12,758 nucleotides of DNA from Desulfovibrio sp. (GCA_014804915.1 JAAUYW010000002.1:24683-37440), one strand, 5' to 3'; shown: positions 1-6,983, counted from the stretch's first letter. The notes: a model not told the origin generated them from the sequence alone. Program-made: numbers and translations.

Positions 1-1
1 C

Positions 2-322
2 GCCGAAATCGCCTTTATTGTGCCTCGCGAGCGCATAAGCGAAGCAAAACGGCTGATGCGGGAGCATGGATTTGAGCCAGTCAGGGATTCAGTTCCCTGG
101 CGTGATGTGCTCATGAAAGGCAATGTGAATCTTCCCGCTTCCAATCTTGCCGGAGCCAGATTCAAGGAGGGCCTTACCCAAAGTCAGCTCTCGGAAAAGA
201 CGGGTATCCCGCGCCGGCATATATCGGAGATGGAGAATGGCAGAAGAGACATTGGCAAACAAAATGCCCATAAACTAGGCGCTGCTCTAAATATTGATCC
301 ACGACTTTTGCTTAATGTGTAG
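2..322 (+). CDS. XRE-family HTH regulator, antitoxin-like (5' partial)
   Basis: A DNA-binding protein whose reading frame is open to the left edge, so the true start probably lies outside the window; a GTG at 20 is the first start codon inside it. Counting from that GTG, residues 46-93 form a Cro/CI-type helix-turn-helix, with the recognisable stretch GLTQSQLSEKTGIPRRHISE followed by MENGRRDIGK. The preceding 45 residues (ending in a VPWRDVL-like segment, then LAGARFKEG) match the layout of HigA-like antitoxins that pair with RelE/HigB-type toxins. From family knowledge the partner toxin would usually be adjacent; it is not downstream, so it would have to lie upstream of the window. The stop is TAG. 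It could equally be a stand-alone regulator; the HTH call is secure, the toxin-antitoxin role is inference. Confidence 0.75.
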   Translation, partial: AEIAFIVPRERISEAKRLMREHGFEPVRDSVPWRDVLMKGNVNLPASNLAGARFKEGLTQSQLSEKTGIPRRHISEMENGRRDIGKQNAHKLGAALNIDPRLLLNV

Positions 323-413
323 GCAATCTTGCCAACGCCACGAATGTTTTGGAAAAAGGCAGCAGCCTCCAAAAATCGGGCCAGTCTGAGGGAAGGACAG
401 CCGATCAGGCCGC

Positions 414-442
414 TTGACAGATTTGGGGAATGGATATAAAAA
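414..442 (+). promoter_or_regulatory. Sigma-70-type promoter ahead of the rimP-nusA operon
   Basis: An exact -35 hexamer TTGACA lies at 414-419. Downstream, TATAAA at 435-440 gives a 15-bp spacer and the overlapping TAAAAA at 437-442 gives 17 bp, so the -10 assignment has two options. It sits in the gap between the HTH gene and rimP, just before a hairpin-rich leader. Transcription would start near 447-450. The match is read directly from the sequence; activity is inferred. Confidence 0.55.
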
Positions 443-446
443 TTTG

Positions 447-524
447 AATCAGGACAGCGCTTGCGCTGTTCCATCCTCTGGACTGGCAAGTCTTGCGGGT
501 GGCCTTGAGGGCCCCCTTTTTTTT
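447..524 (+). ncRNA. Structured leader or short RNA upstream of rimP
   Basis: Between the promoter at 414-442 and the T-tract at 517-524 is a segment of about 78 nt. It contains a hairpin (452-459 pairing with 464-472, one bulged T) and then a terminator hairpin. No ORF with a plausible start lies in it. TCCTC at 474-478 can pair with GAGGG at 507-511, which would break up the terminator, so alternative folds are possible. It may be the attenuated leader of the rimP-nusA-infB operon or an independent small RNA. I checked for SRP RNA and tRNA signatures and found none. Confidence 0.35.
497..524 (+). terminator. Intrinsic terminator, possible attenuator before rimP
   Basis: GGG (497-499), a bulged T and GGCC (501-504) pair with GGCC (510-513) and CCC (514-516), followed at once by eight T residues (517-524). 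It is a classical Rho-independent terminator on the plus strand. It lies downstream of the 414-442 promoter but 24 nt before the rimP ATG, so it either ends transcription from the HTH gene or a short RNA, or attenuates the operon. Confidence 0.8.
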
Positions 525-548
525 GTGCTTTTCAGCAGCTGACACAAT

Positions 549-1106
549 ATGAATGACGAATTGCGAGAAACAATCCTGAAACTGGCGCTGCCACTGATTC
601 AGGCGCAGGGTCTGGAATTATGGGGACTTGAGATCATTCCCGGGCCCACGTTGCGCGTGGTGATTTTTGTGGATACGCCTTTGGGCTGCGAGTCTGGGCC
701 CAGCATAGAACAATGCGAAGCCATTTCACGGCAATTATCGCTTGCAATGGATGTGGAAGACTGCATTGACCAGGCGTGGACTCTTGAAGTTTCCAGTCCC
801 GGGCTTGAGCGCAAATTTTTCAGTTTTGACCAGCTGGCTCCATACGTTGGCGATATTCTGGAAGTGCGCCTGAACGCGCCGCTTGCAGGTACAAACCGCT
901 AGCGCTGGCTTGGCAGGCTGGTGCAAACTGGCGACAGCGCCTTCGCGCTTGAGCCTGTGAGCATTTCTCCCGAGGGCGAAGCCAGGGCCGAGGCTGCGGA
1001 GCCGGTATCCATTCCCTGGGCTGACGTGGCCCGGGCCCAGCGCGTACATATCTTCACAATGCCGCAAAAGCCGGGCAAAGCCCGCGCATCCGGAAAGAAG
1101 CAGTAA
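549..1106 (+). pseudogene. rimP: Ribosome maturation factor RimP, interrupted by in-frame TAG
   Basis: RimP assists late maturation of the 30S ribosomal subunit in the cytoplasm. Codons 1-117 (549-899) encode the N-terminal alpha/beta domain, including the family hallmark LEVSSPGLER at residues 79-88. Codon 118 (900-902) is TAG. The same frame then stays open for 67 codons to TAA at 1104-1106 and reads RWLGRLVQTG and later VSIPWADVARAQRV, which is the RimP C-terminal SH3-like domain. By memory of E. coli RimP (NRRKWQG), the TAG sits where Lys or Arg is expected, so one AAG-to-TAG change would explain it. The 549-902 ORF alone would give a truncated 117-residue protein; reinitiation at the GTG at 921 could give a separate C-terminal fragment. 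There is no clear Shine-Dalgarno before the ATG at 549. First gene of the operon; nusA starts 42 nt after the TAA. Confidence 0.85.
900..902 (+). other. In-frame amber codon within rimP
   Basis: A TAG codon in the context CGC TAG CGC, with rimP homology continuing in the same frame on both sides and no frame change. TAG also serves as the natural terminator of six other genes in this window, which argues against general reassignment of amber. Base-call error, true nonsense mutation and programmed readthrough cannot be separated from sequence alone. Confidence 0.9.
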
Positions 1107-1148
1107 GGCGGAGACGTTTTCGCGTTCCAAATCCGCTTTGGAGGGAAT

Positions 1149-2456
1149 ATGAATCTTGAGCTGAAGAAGGCCATTGACCAGATAAGCAAGGACAAGGGCC
1201 TTGACCGCGACATGCTCATTGACACGCTGGAAGAAGCGGTTCGCACCTCCGTGCTGCGCCGGTTTTCAGAAGATATGGATGTTGAAGTTACCTATAACGA
1301 TGAAACAGGCGATATTGAAGTATATCAGTTCAAGATAGTGGTTGAGGACGGGGATGTAGCCAACGAGGACACGCAGATAGCGCTGGCCGAGGCGCGCGAG
1401 CATGATCCGTCAGTGCAGCTGGATGATGAAATGGGCTTCAAGGTCCAGATTGCCGATCTGGGCAGAATCGCGGCCCAATCCGCCAAGCAGGTGATCATTC
1501 AGCGGATGCGGGATGCCGAGCAGGAAATTATATACGAAGAATACCGCGATCGCGTAGGCGAAATAGTATCAGGCATAGCGCAAAGGCGCGACAAGGGCAA
1601 CTGGATCATAAATCTTGGGCGCACGGAAGCGGTATTGCCAAGGGACGAGCAAATTCCGCGCGAGCACTACAAACGCTCCGAGCGCGTTCAGGCCATAATA
1701 ATTGATGTGCGCAAGGAAGGCAGGGGCCCGCAAGTGGTGATTTCCCGCAGCCATCGCGATTACATGGCCGCGCTGTTCAAGCGCGAAGTGCCCGAGGTGG
1801 ACGATGGCGTCGTCCAAATCATGGGCATAGCGCGCGATCCTGGCATGAGGGCCAAGGTGGCTGTGCTTTCACGCGAGCGCGATGTTGATCCTGTGGGCGC
1901 ATGCGTTGGCGTGCGCGGCTCCAGAATCCAGAATATAGTCCAGGAACTGCACGGCGAAAGAATAGACATTGTCGTCTGGAGTCCGGACATTGCCACATAC
2001 GCCCGCAACGCCCTGGCGCCTGCGATGGTTTCACGGATTGTGGTCGATGAGGAAGAGAATCTGCTGGAAGTGATTGTGCCAGATGACCAGCTGACCCTTG
2101 CCATTGGCCGCAAGGGCCAGAATGTCAAACTCGCTGCGCAGCTTCTGGGCTGGAAAGTCGATATTTTCACGGAAAGCCGTTACAATGAAGCCAATGCCGT
2201 TGGCCATGGGCTTGAGCAGGTCGCCAGCGTGGCGGAAGTTTCGCTGGAAACCCTGCTTGATGCCGGATACGCCTCGCTTGCAAGCCTGAGAGAAGCGTCA
2301 AATGAGGAATTATCCGAAAAGCTTGGCCTTTCAGACAGCCGCATTTCCAATTTGCGCCAGGCCATAAACTTCCTCTCGCCAATTGTCGAAAACGTGGAAG
2401 AGGATATTCAGGGCAGTGAAGAAGGCGGAGCGGAATCAGCCGACGGGAATGAGTGA
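1149..2456 (+). CDS. nusA: Transcription termination/antitermination factor NusA
   Basis: RNA-polymerase-binding factor that modulates pausing, intrinsic termination and antitermination. The 435 residues show the N-terminal polymerase-binding domain (about 1-125), an S1 domain (about 135-200, GEIVSGIAQR to VVISRS), KH1 (GVRGSRIQNIV around 254-264) and KH2 with the signature GRKGQN at 320-325. One helix-hairpin-helix/acidic-repeat-like segment follows (about 350-410), then an acidic tail (414-435). It is shorter than E. coli NusA (495 aa), which has two C-terminal acidic repeats; a shorter C-terminus is common outside gammaproteobacteria. The start at 1149 is supported by GGAGG at 1140-1144. 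The TGA stop overlaps the ylxR start by 8 nt, implying coupled translation. In E. coli NusA represses its own operon by promoting termination in the leader, and the terminator at 497-524 could serve the same purpose here (inference). Confidence 0.98.
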   Translation: MNLELKKAIDQISKDKGLDRDMLIDTLEEAVRTSVLRRFSEDMDVEVTYNDETGDIEVYQFKIVVEDGDVANEDTQIALAEAREHDPSVQLDDEMGFKVQIADLGRIAAQSAKQVIIQRMRDAEQEIIYEEYRDRVGEIVSGIAQRRDKGNWIINLGRTEAVLPRDEQIPREHYKRSERVQAIIIDVRKEGRGPQVVISRSHRDYMAALFKREVPEVDDGVVQIMGIARDPGMRAKVAVLSRERDVDPVGACVGVRGSRIQNIVQELHGERIDIVVWSPDIATYARNALAPAMVSRIVVDEEENLLEVIVPDDQLTLAIGRKGQNVKLAAQLLGWKVDIFTESRYNEANAVGHGLEQVASVAEVSLETLLDAGYASLASLREASNEELSEKLGLSDSRISNLRQAINFLSPIVENVEEDIQGSEEGGAESADGNE

Positions 2457-2679
2457 GCATTTTAAAAGCGAACCGGTTAGAATGTGTGTCATTTGCAGGC
2501 GCCGTTATCCCAAAGCGCAATTAATCCGATATGTGCTTTCAGCCACGGGCGGGATGCTGGCCGATGAGCGTAAAATAATGCCTGGCAGAGGCTGGTATTG
2601 TTGCCAGGATGCCATCTGCCGGGAAAAATTTGGCAAATTCCGGCCCAGGGGCAAAATACGGAGCCGGGGGGATGTATGA
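2449..2679 (+). CDS. ylxR: YlxR/RnpM-family RNA-binding protein (DUF448)
   Basis: Small protein of 76 residues between nusA and infB, the standard position of the YlxR (DUF448) family. Members bind RNA, and the Bacillus homologue (RnpM) is reported to modulate RNase P. Family features visible: [19 protein letters not shown] at residues 11-29 (a CxxC pair at 13 and 16), a conserved Asp/Glu after the glycine turn (ADE, 38-40), and the loop GRGWY at 46-50 followed by further cysteines at 51, 52 and 57. I chose the ATG at 2449, which overlaps the nusA stop by 8 nt; an in-frame start at 2383 would bury 22 non-homologous residues inside nusA. The stop TGA overlaps the infB ATG as ATGA, giving translational coupling with infB. 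The basic C-terminus ([10 protein letters not shown]) suits nucleic-acid binding. Confidence 0.93.
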   Translation: MSEHFKSEPVRMCVICRRRYPKAQLIRYVLSATGGMLADERKIMPGRGWYCCQDAICREKFGKFRPRGKIRSRGDV

Positions 2680-5621
2680 CCGAAATTAAAATCAAGGTAA
2701 AGGATCTTATCAAAGAACTCGGCGTGCCTGCCAAGGAAATGCTCCGCGCCCTGCGGGATCTCGGGCTCCCCTCACAAAGCACTGCCGGATCTGTGGAATT
2801 CACAGATGCGGATCGCCTGCGCGACTATTTCGTTTCCCGCAAGGCTGAGGAAGTGGAAACCACAGTCGTGCAGCCCAATGTAATTGTGCGCAGGCGGCGC
2901 AAGGACGCGCCTCCGCCACGGCCGGAGGCCAGGCCTAGCGCAGCAGCGCCTGAAGCGGCCAGCCCGAAAGAAGAGGAGCCAAAGCCCGAGCCTGCGCGCC
3001 GGGAACCGCGCCAGCCAAGGCCCTCCCGAAAATCGCTCCAGAATGTAGGCGCTCGCGTAATCAGCAGGCCAGGCGACCAGCCGCAAGCTCCCCCCGAGCC
3101 AGAGCCAGCCCCGCAGCCAGAGCCAGAGCCGGCCCCGCCCAAAAAGACGCTGGCCGAGGAAATCCGCGAAGCCGAGGCAGCCAGAAGGGCTGCCGCGCAT
3201 CAAAAGAATCAGGAACTCAGGGAAAATCTTGCCCGCGGCGCCAAAATCATCAAACCGGCACTGCAGGAAGAGCCGGAAAAGGAGCCGGAGCCACAGGCAG
3301 CTGCAGAGCCTGCCCAGGCGCCCGCGCCCCAGCCTGCTCCGGAAGTTCCGCAAGAGCCGGTTGCCGCAGCAGAGCCACAGGAAAAGCCGGCCAGACCGCA
3401 CCGCGCTGCCACGCCCGCAGCTTCAGCCACGCCTTCAGGCTCCTCAAGGCCAACTCTGGGCCGCAAGCCGGAGAATGTGCTCCCTGGTTCAGGAGAGCCG
3501 CAAATACCGCAAGTGCGCGTTATTTCCCGGCCGGCTGCCGACGCAGCCAGACCAGGGCCGCGTTCCGGCGATCAGCGCCAGCGCCCGGGCACTGGAAGGC
3601 CGGCGCAGAGAACGCCAGCCTTTAATGCCGGAGGGCCAAGGGCGGCGCAGCCGGCGCAGCCCCCGCAGGCGCTGGATGGCCGCGATGGCCAGAGCAAAAA
3701 GAAGCGGCTCAAGGGCAGGCGCACTGTTGAATTCCAGCAGGGGGATTTTGGCCGCCATCCCGAAGAGGAGGACAGCCAGCGCATCAACCGCGGCCGCAAT
3801 CGCCGCAAGGGCAACCGCCAGCAGGCGCTAGCGGCCCAGCAGCCGATCACCCAGCCTGTCAAGGCAGCCAAGCGCAAGCTGCGCATTGCAGAGGCCATCC
3901 GCGTGGCGGACATGGGCCAGCAGCTGGGAGTAAAGGCCAATGAAATCATCAAGGTGCTTTTTGACCTTGGCGTAATGGCGACAATCAACCAGGCCATTGA
4001 TATTGACACAGCGACGCTGGTAGCCGCGGAATTTGGCTATGAAGTGGAACGGGCCGGATTTTCAGAGGACGATTACCTGCTGCCCAAGGAAGCTGACGCG
4101 CCCGAGAGCCTGCAGCCCAGGCCGCCAGTAGTCACCATCATGGGCCATGTTGACCATGGCAAGACCTCCCTGCTCGATGCGATTCGCAAATCCAATGTTA
4201 CAAGCGGCGAAGCCGGCGGCATTACCCAGCATATTGGCGCGTATCACGTCAAGACAAGGCGGGGCGAAATTGTCTTTCTGGACACCCCGGGCCATGAGGC
4301 CTTCACTGCCATGCGCGCCAGGGGGGCGCAAATCACGGATCTGGTCATCCTGGTCGTGGCTGCTGACGATGGCGTGATGGAGCAGACGCGCGAGGCCATC
4401 AGCCATTCGCGGGCAGCCAATGTGCCAATCATGGTCGCAGTCAACAAGATGGACAAGCCAGGCGCGGATCCGGACCGCGTGCTGCGCGAGCTTTCCGAGC
4501 TTGGCCTGCAGCCCGAGGAGTGGGGGGGCGACACCATAGTCGCGAAAGTTTCAGCGAAAACGCGCGAAGGACTTGACGACTTGCTCGAGATGGTGGCCCT
4601 GCAGTCCGAAATCATGGATCTCAAGGCCAACCCGGACAAACCGGCGCGCGGGCACATAGTTGAAGCCAGGCTCGACAAGGGCCGCGGCGCGGTAGCCACT
4701 GTGCTCATCCAGGAGGGCACGCTTCACCCGGGCGACGCCTTTGTCTGCGGCTCCTTTTCCGGACGCGTGCGCGCCCTGACCAATGACCAGGGCAAGAAAG
4801 TCAAGGAAGCCGGGCCTTCCATGCCAGTGGAAGTGCAGGGCTTTGACGGCGTGCCCGAAGCAGGCGAGCCATTCATGGTTGTAGCTGACGACAAGGTGGC
4901 GCGCAGGATTGCGGACTCCCGCGCAACAAAGCGGCGCGAGCGCGATCTGGCCTCGGAATCCAGGGTAACGCTTGAGACGTTCCTTGCCAATGCCAATGAG
5001 CAGGAAGCGCAAACGCTCAATCTGGTTCTGAAAGCGGATGTGCAGGGCAGTCTGGAGGCAATCAGCGAGGCGCTGCGCAAGCTCTCGACAGACAAGGTGA
5101 AAATCAACATCGTCCATGGCGGCACTGGCGCAATCAGCGAATCGGACATTCTGCTGGCATCGGCCTCGCAGGCCATAGTAATTGGCTTCAATGTGCGCCC
5201 GGCGGCGCGCATCAAGGAAATTGCCGAGCATGAGAATGTGGATGTGCGTTTCTATGACATCATTTACAAGCTCGCGGATGATATCAAGTCCGCAATGGCC
5301 GGAATGCTGGCGCCTGTGCAAAAAGAAGTCTACCTCGGCCAGGCGGAAGTGCGCCAGACTTTCTCGCTGCCCAAAATCGGCATGATCGCAGGCTCATATG
5401 TAGCGGATGGCAAGGTCGCCCGCAACGCAGGCGTAAGGCTGCTCAGGGATGGCGTGGTGGTTTACACTGGCAAAATCAGCTCGCTCAAGCGTTTCAAGGA
5501 TGACGCCCGCGAGGTTGTCAAAGGCAACGAATGCGGCATAGGGCTCGAAAACTTCAATGATATCAAGGTAGGCGATATTATCGAAGCCTTTGAAACAGTG
5601 GAGGAGGCAGCCACGCTCTGA
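2676..5621 (+). CDS. infB: Translation initiation factor IF-2
   Basis: GTPase that brings initiator fMet-tRNA to the 30S subunit and promotes subunit joining. 981 residues: an IF2_N domain (1 to about 55), a long Pro/Glu/Ala/Arg-rich linker (about 60-398), a second IF2_N domain (about 399-460), then the GTPase core. G1 is GHVDHGKT at 490-497, G3 DTPGH at 536-540, G4 NKMD at 590-593 and G5 SAK at 626-628, all intact. Domains II, III and the tRNA-binding C-terminal barrel follow to the end (…[17 protein letters not shown]). It is longer than E. coli IF2 (890 aa) because of the linker. The ATG at 2676 overlaps the ylxR TGA by 4 nt and has a G-rich Shine-Dalgarno (GGGGGA, 2667-2672); the upstream in-frame start at 2598 lies inside ylxR and adds residues foreign to the family. 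Last gene of the operon here. Confidence 0.98.
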   Translation: MTEIKIKVKDLIKELGVPAKEMLRALRDLGLPSQSTAGSVEFTDADRLRDYFVSRKAEEVETTVVQPNVIVRRRRKDAPPPRPEARPSAAAPEAASPKEEEPKPEPARREPRQPRPSRKSLQNVGARVISRPGDQPQAPPEPEPAPQPEPEPAPPKKTLAEEIREAEAARRAAAHQKNQELRENLARGAKIIKPALQEEPEKEPEPQAAAEPAQAPAPQPAPEVPQEPVAAAEPQEKPARPHRAATPAASATPSGSSRPTLGRKPENVLPGSGEPQIPQVRVISRPAADAARPGPRSGDQRQRPGTGRPAQRTPAFNAGGPRAAQPAQPPQALDGRDGQSKKKRLKGRRTVEFQQGDFGRHPEEEDSQRINRGRNRRKGNRQQALAAQQPITQPVKAAKRKLRIAEAIRVADMGQQLGVKANEIIKVLFDLGVMATINQAIDIDTATLVAAEFGYEVERAGFSEDDYLLPKEADAPESLQPRPPVVTIMGHVDHGKTSLLDAIRKSNVTSGEAGGITQHIGAYHVKTRRGEIVFLDTPGHEAFTAMRARGAQITDLVILVVAADDGVMEQTREAISHSRAANVPIMVAVNKMDKPGADPDRVLRELSELGLQPEEWGGDTIVAKVSAKTREGLDDLLEMVALQSEIMDLKANPDKPARGHIVEARLDKGRGAVATVLIQEGTLHPGDAFVCGSFSGRVRALTNDQGKKVKEAGPSMPVEVQGFDGVPEAGEPFMVVADDKVARRIADSRATKRRERDLASESRVTLETFLANANEQEAQTLNLVLKADVQGSLEAISEALRKLSTDKVKINIVHGGTGAISESDILLASASQAIVIGFNVRPAARIKEIAEHENVDVRFYDIIYKLADDIKSAMAGMLAPVQKEVYLGQAEVRQTFSLPKIGMIAGSYVADGKVARNAGVRLLRDGVVVYTGKISSLKRFKDDAREVVKGNECGIGLENFNDIKVGDIIEAFETVEEAATL
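3096..3138 (+). repeat. Near-perfect tandem repeat in the infB linker
   Basis: A 19-bp unit at 3096-3114 recurs at 3120-3138 with one mismatch (period 24 bp), encoding [16 protein letters not shown]. It is part of a larger Pro/Glu/Ala-rich, low-complexity stretch (about 2900-3850). Such linkers in IF2 vary in length between close relatives; this repeat is a likely site of slippage. Confidence 0.7.
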
Positions 5622-5674
5622 CAGCTTGCGGCCGGAGCAGGCCCTTTGCCTCCCGTTATGACAAAATTTTGACA

Positions 5675-5704
5675 GAATGGCCCTGATTTTCCAAAGGGCC
5701 ATTC
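5675..5704 (+). other. Perfect 10-bp hairpin between infB and the next gene
   Basis: GAATGGCCCT (5675-5684) and AGGGCCATTC (5695-5704) are exact inverted copies around a 10-nt loop. No T-tract follows, so it is not a canonical intrinsic terminator. It may mark the 3' end or protect the infB mRNA, or influence translation of the gene whose ATG lies 13 nt downstream. Confidence 0.6.
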
Positions 5705-5717
5705 CCGCACTCAAGTC

Positions 5718-6056
5718 ATGGAGAAGAAAACCCTTCCCTGCCCTTTTTGCCAGCGCCCACTGCAAATTCCCCTCACGAAAAATGGCAAGATTGGCTGCCG
5801 CCAATGCCGCAATGTGTCCAGCTACGACGCGGCGGCAGGCACGCTCACGCCCCTTTCCTCCCAGAATGTAAAGCCAAGGCAGCCGGAGCGCCCAGCTGCG
5901 GCAAAACGGCATCCCTGGCGGTTAATCGGCCTGTTTTGCCTGGCTCTCGCCCTTGTGGCCGCCCTTTTCCTGCTGCAACCGTGGGAAAACCTTCCTGGCG
6001 GAAGCCATTCGACAGTGGATGAAGTCAAGGACCTGCTCAAATCGCTTGCCGAGTAG
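5718..6056 (+). CDS. Small zinc-ribbon protein with one membrane helix
   Basis: 112 residues, not assigned to a named family. The N-terminus holds two CxxC pairs (CPFC at 8-11, CRQC at 27-30) spaced as in a zinc-ribbon fold. A basic, proline-containing linker (about 50-68) leads to one hydrophobic helix (about 69-86, LIGLFCLALALVAALFLL) and a 25-residue tail. The positive charges before the helix predict that the zinc ribbon is cytoplasmic and the tail periplasmic. Similar zinc-ribbon/membrane proteins occur in desulfobacteria and are often annotated as hypothetical or MJ0042-like; that link is tentative. It follows infB by 96 nt without an obvious promoter and with no clear Shine-Dalgarno. 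It may be read through from the infB operon or have an unrecognised promoter. Stop TAG. Confidence 0.75.
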   Translation: MEKKTLPCPFCQRPLQIPLTKNGKIGCRQCRNVSSYDAAAGTLTPLSSQNVKPRQPERPAAAKRHPWRLIGLFCLALALVAALFLLQPWENLPGGSHSTVDEVKDLLKSLAE

Positions 6057-6062
6057 GGAAAA

Positions 6063-6117
6063 GTTGCCGCAAGGCGTCAAATATTCCCCCACCCCTCTCC
6101 CCCAGACGCGCCGCAAC
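6063..6117 (+). promoter_or_regulatory. Possible activator-binding inverted repeat
   Basis: GTTGC…GCGTC (6063-6067, 6074-6078) is mirrored by GACGC…GCAAC (6105-6109, 6113-6117). It lies about 60-115 bp upstream of the sigma-54 -24 element, where bacterial enhancer-binding proteins commonly bind. The half-sites are imperfect and no specific regulator is recognised. Confidence 0.2.
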
Positions 6118-6175
6118 CCAGCAAGTATTGCCTAGTCATCTGGTTATATAGTTGAAATAACACTGTTTTCATTAA

Positions 6176-6192
6176 TTGGCACGGGCAATGCA
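6176..6192 (+). promoter_or_regulatory. Sigma-54 (RpoN) -24/-12 promoter of the TPR gene
   Basis: The sequence TTGGCACGGGCAATGCA matches the sigma-54 consensus YTGGCACG-N4-TTGCW, with one mismatch (A for T before TGC). The invariant GG (6178-6179) and GC (6190-6191) have the required spacing. Transcription should start near 6203, about 42 nt before the TPR gene ATG at 6245. No sigma-70 pair with acceptable spacing was found in the same stretch. Confidence 0.85.
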
Positions 6193-6244
6193 TATAAGAG
6201 CGCAAATGCAACGGCGCCAAGAGCGCAAAAAAAGGGGAGAAAAA

Positions 6245-6808
6245 ATGGATAACAATCTCGATTTCGAAATCAACAAGGAACTTGGTGAGTGCTATCTTTT
6301 CATGGGCGACTACGACAAGGCTGAAGAGTACTACCGCAAGGCCGCCACTGCCAATTCAAAGGCTGCCGCTCCTTTCATGGGCCTGGCTACCGTAGCAGTG
6401 CAGCGCGGCGATCTGGACAAAGCTCTGGTGCTTTATGAAAAGGCCGCCGCTGTTGAAACCACTGACAAGACCCTGTGCGGCATCGGCCTTGTACACATGG
6501 AAAAAGGCAACCACGAGGAAGCTTACAAATATTTCGCGCAAGCTCTGGACAAGACTCCTTCCAACATTGTGGCCCTGAATTGCCTGGTGCGCGAATCCTA
6601 CGCAACCGGCCGCGTGGAAAGCATTGTGCCCTATCTGCAGGCTGCGATGGAAGAGACCGAGGAAAAAGAAGCCGTGCGCATTACCCTGGCTGGCTGCCTG
6701 ATCTACCTCGGGCGCCGCGAAGAAGCGAAGCAGCATCTGGAATCAGTGCTGTGCATCAATCCTGCCAACCAGGGCGCCAAGGAAATGATCGAGAGCATGG
6801 CTGCGTAA
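6245..6808 (+). CDS. Tetratricopeptide-repeat protein under sigma-54 control
   Basis: 187-residue protein made almost entirely of five TPR units at about 7-40, 41-73, 74-107, 108-141 and 142-175, each with the canonical Gly/Ala/Tyr/Ala pattern (for example LGECYLFMGDYDKAEEYYRKA). There is no signal peptide or membrane segment, so it should be a cytoplasmic scaffold for protein-protein contacts; no enzymatic domain is visible and the partner is unknown. The start at 6245 follows a strong Shine-Dalgarno (AAGGGGAGA, 6232-6240). A longer frame back to 6176 would begin inside the sigma-54 promoter, so it is rejected. Stop TAA. It is convergent with the glycosyltransferase genes and shares a bidirectional terminator with them. 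Sigma-54 control fits motility, surface or stress functions; a link to the neighbouring glycosylation genes is inference only. Confidence 0.93.
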   Translation: MDNNLDFEINKELGECYLFMGDYDKAEEYYRKAATANSKAAAPFMGLATVAVQRGDLDKALVLYEKAAAVETTDKTLCGIGLVHMEKGNHEEAYKYFAQALDKTPSNIVALNCLVRESYATGRVESIVPYLQAAMEETEEKEAVRITLAGCLIYLGRREEAKQHLESVLCINPANQGAKEMIESMAA

Positions 6809-6848
6809 CAACCATCAATCTGGAACGCAGGAATATCCCTCCCCGCCT

Positions 6849-6888
6849 GATTTCCCGGCCCGCGAATGGGTCGCCGGGCCGGAGAATC
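6849..6888 (+). other. Very stable GC-rich hairpin in the TPR gene 3' region
   Basis: CCGGCCCG (6855-6862) and CGGGCCGG (6875-6882) are perfect inverted copies, extended outward by GATT (6849-6852) and AATC (6885-6888), for about 13 pairs with one mismatch. No T-tract follows. It probably acts as a 3' stabilising stem or is a copy of a dispersed palindromic repeat. Confidence 0.6.
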
Positions 6889-6922
6889 AAGGTTTGCCTC
6901 ACAGGGATAGCGTCTCCTGAGC

Positions 6923-6939
6923 TTGTCAAGGATTGACAA
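6923..6939 (+). repeat. 7-bp perfect inverted repeat beside the terminator
   Basis: TTGTCAA (6923-6929) and TTGACAA (6933-6939) flank a 3-nt spacer. It touches the base of the terminator hairpin. It could be an extra stem of the 3' end or a small operator; no function is assigned. Confidence 0.4.
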
Positions 6940-6983
6940 AAAGCCGGTTCGGAGTTTATCCGCAACCGGCTTTTTATTTTTTT
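6938..6983 (+). terminator. Bidirectional intrinsic terminator between convergent genes
   Basis: AAAAAGCCGGTT (6938-6949) pairs with AACCGGCTTTTT (6964-6975), and CGGA (6950-6953) pairs with TCCG (6959-6962) around a 5-nt loop. On the plus strand the stem is followed by more T residues to 6983 (TPR gene). On the minus strand the A5 at 6938-6942 becomes a U-tract for the glycosyltransferase operon ending at 7036. Confidence 0.93.

Noticed and set aside
323..413. Possible short gene between the HTH gene and the promoter
   Set aside because: No start with a ribosome binding site, no recognisable peptide and no structure beyond short chance repeats.
447..524. SRP RNA or tRNA in the leader before rimP
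   Set aside because: The conserved SRP GGAA-loop/asymmetric-loop motif is absent and no cloverleaf or T-loop signature can be drawn.
2383..2448. Extended start for ylxR
   Set aside because: It would add 22 residues encoded within nusA that do not resemble the family; the ATG at 2449 gives the normal YlxR N-terminus and an operon-type overlap.
2598..2675. Extended start for infB
   Set aside because: The extra 26 residues lie within ylxR and are not IF2-like; the ATG at 2676 begins the canonical IF2_N domain and has an adjacent G-rich ribosome binding site.
3229..3831. 200-codon ORF in another frame of infB
   Set aside because: Its Arg/Pro/Ser-rich product is what the low-complexity, G+C-rich linker gives when read out of frame; no initiation signal.
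4551..5321. 256-codon minus-strand ORF opposite infB
   Set aside because: Antisense to the conserved IF2 GTPase and C-terminal domains; composition typical of a complementary-strand shadow.
5669..5697. TTGACA at 5669-5674 as a promoter for the zinc-ribbon gene
   Set aside because: No -10-like hexamer occurs at 16-18 bp spacing, and the region is occupied by the hairpin at 5675-5704.
6176..6244. Extended start for the TPR gene
   Set aside because: That start codon lies inside the sigma-54 promoter, upstream of the expected transcription start, while the ATG at 6245 has a strong Shine-Dalgarno.
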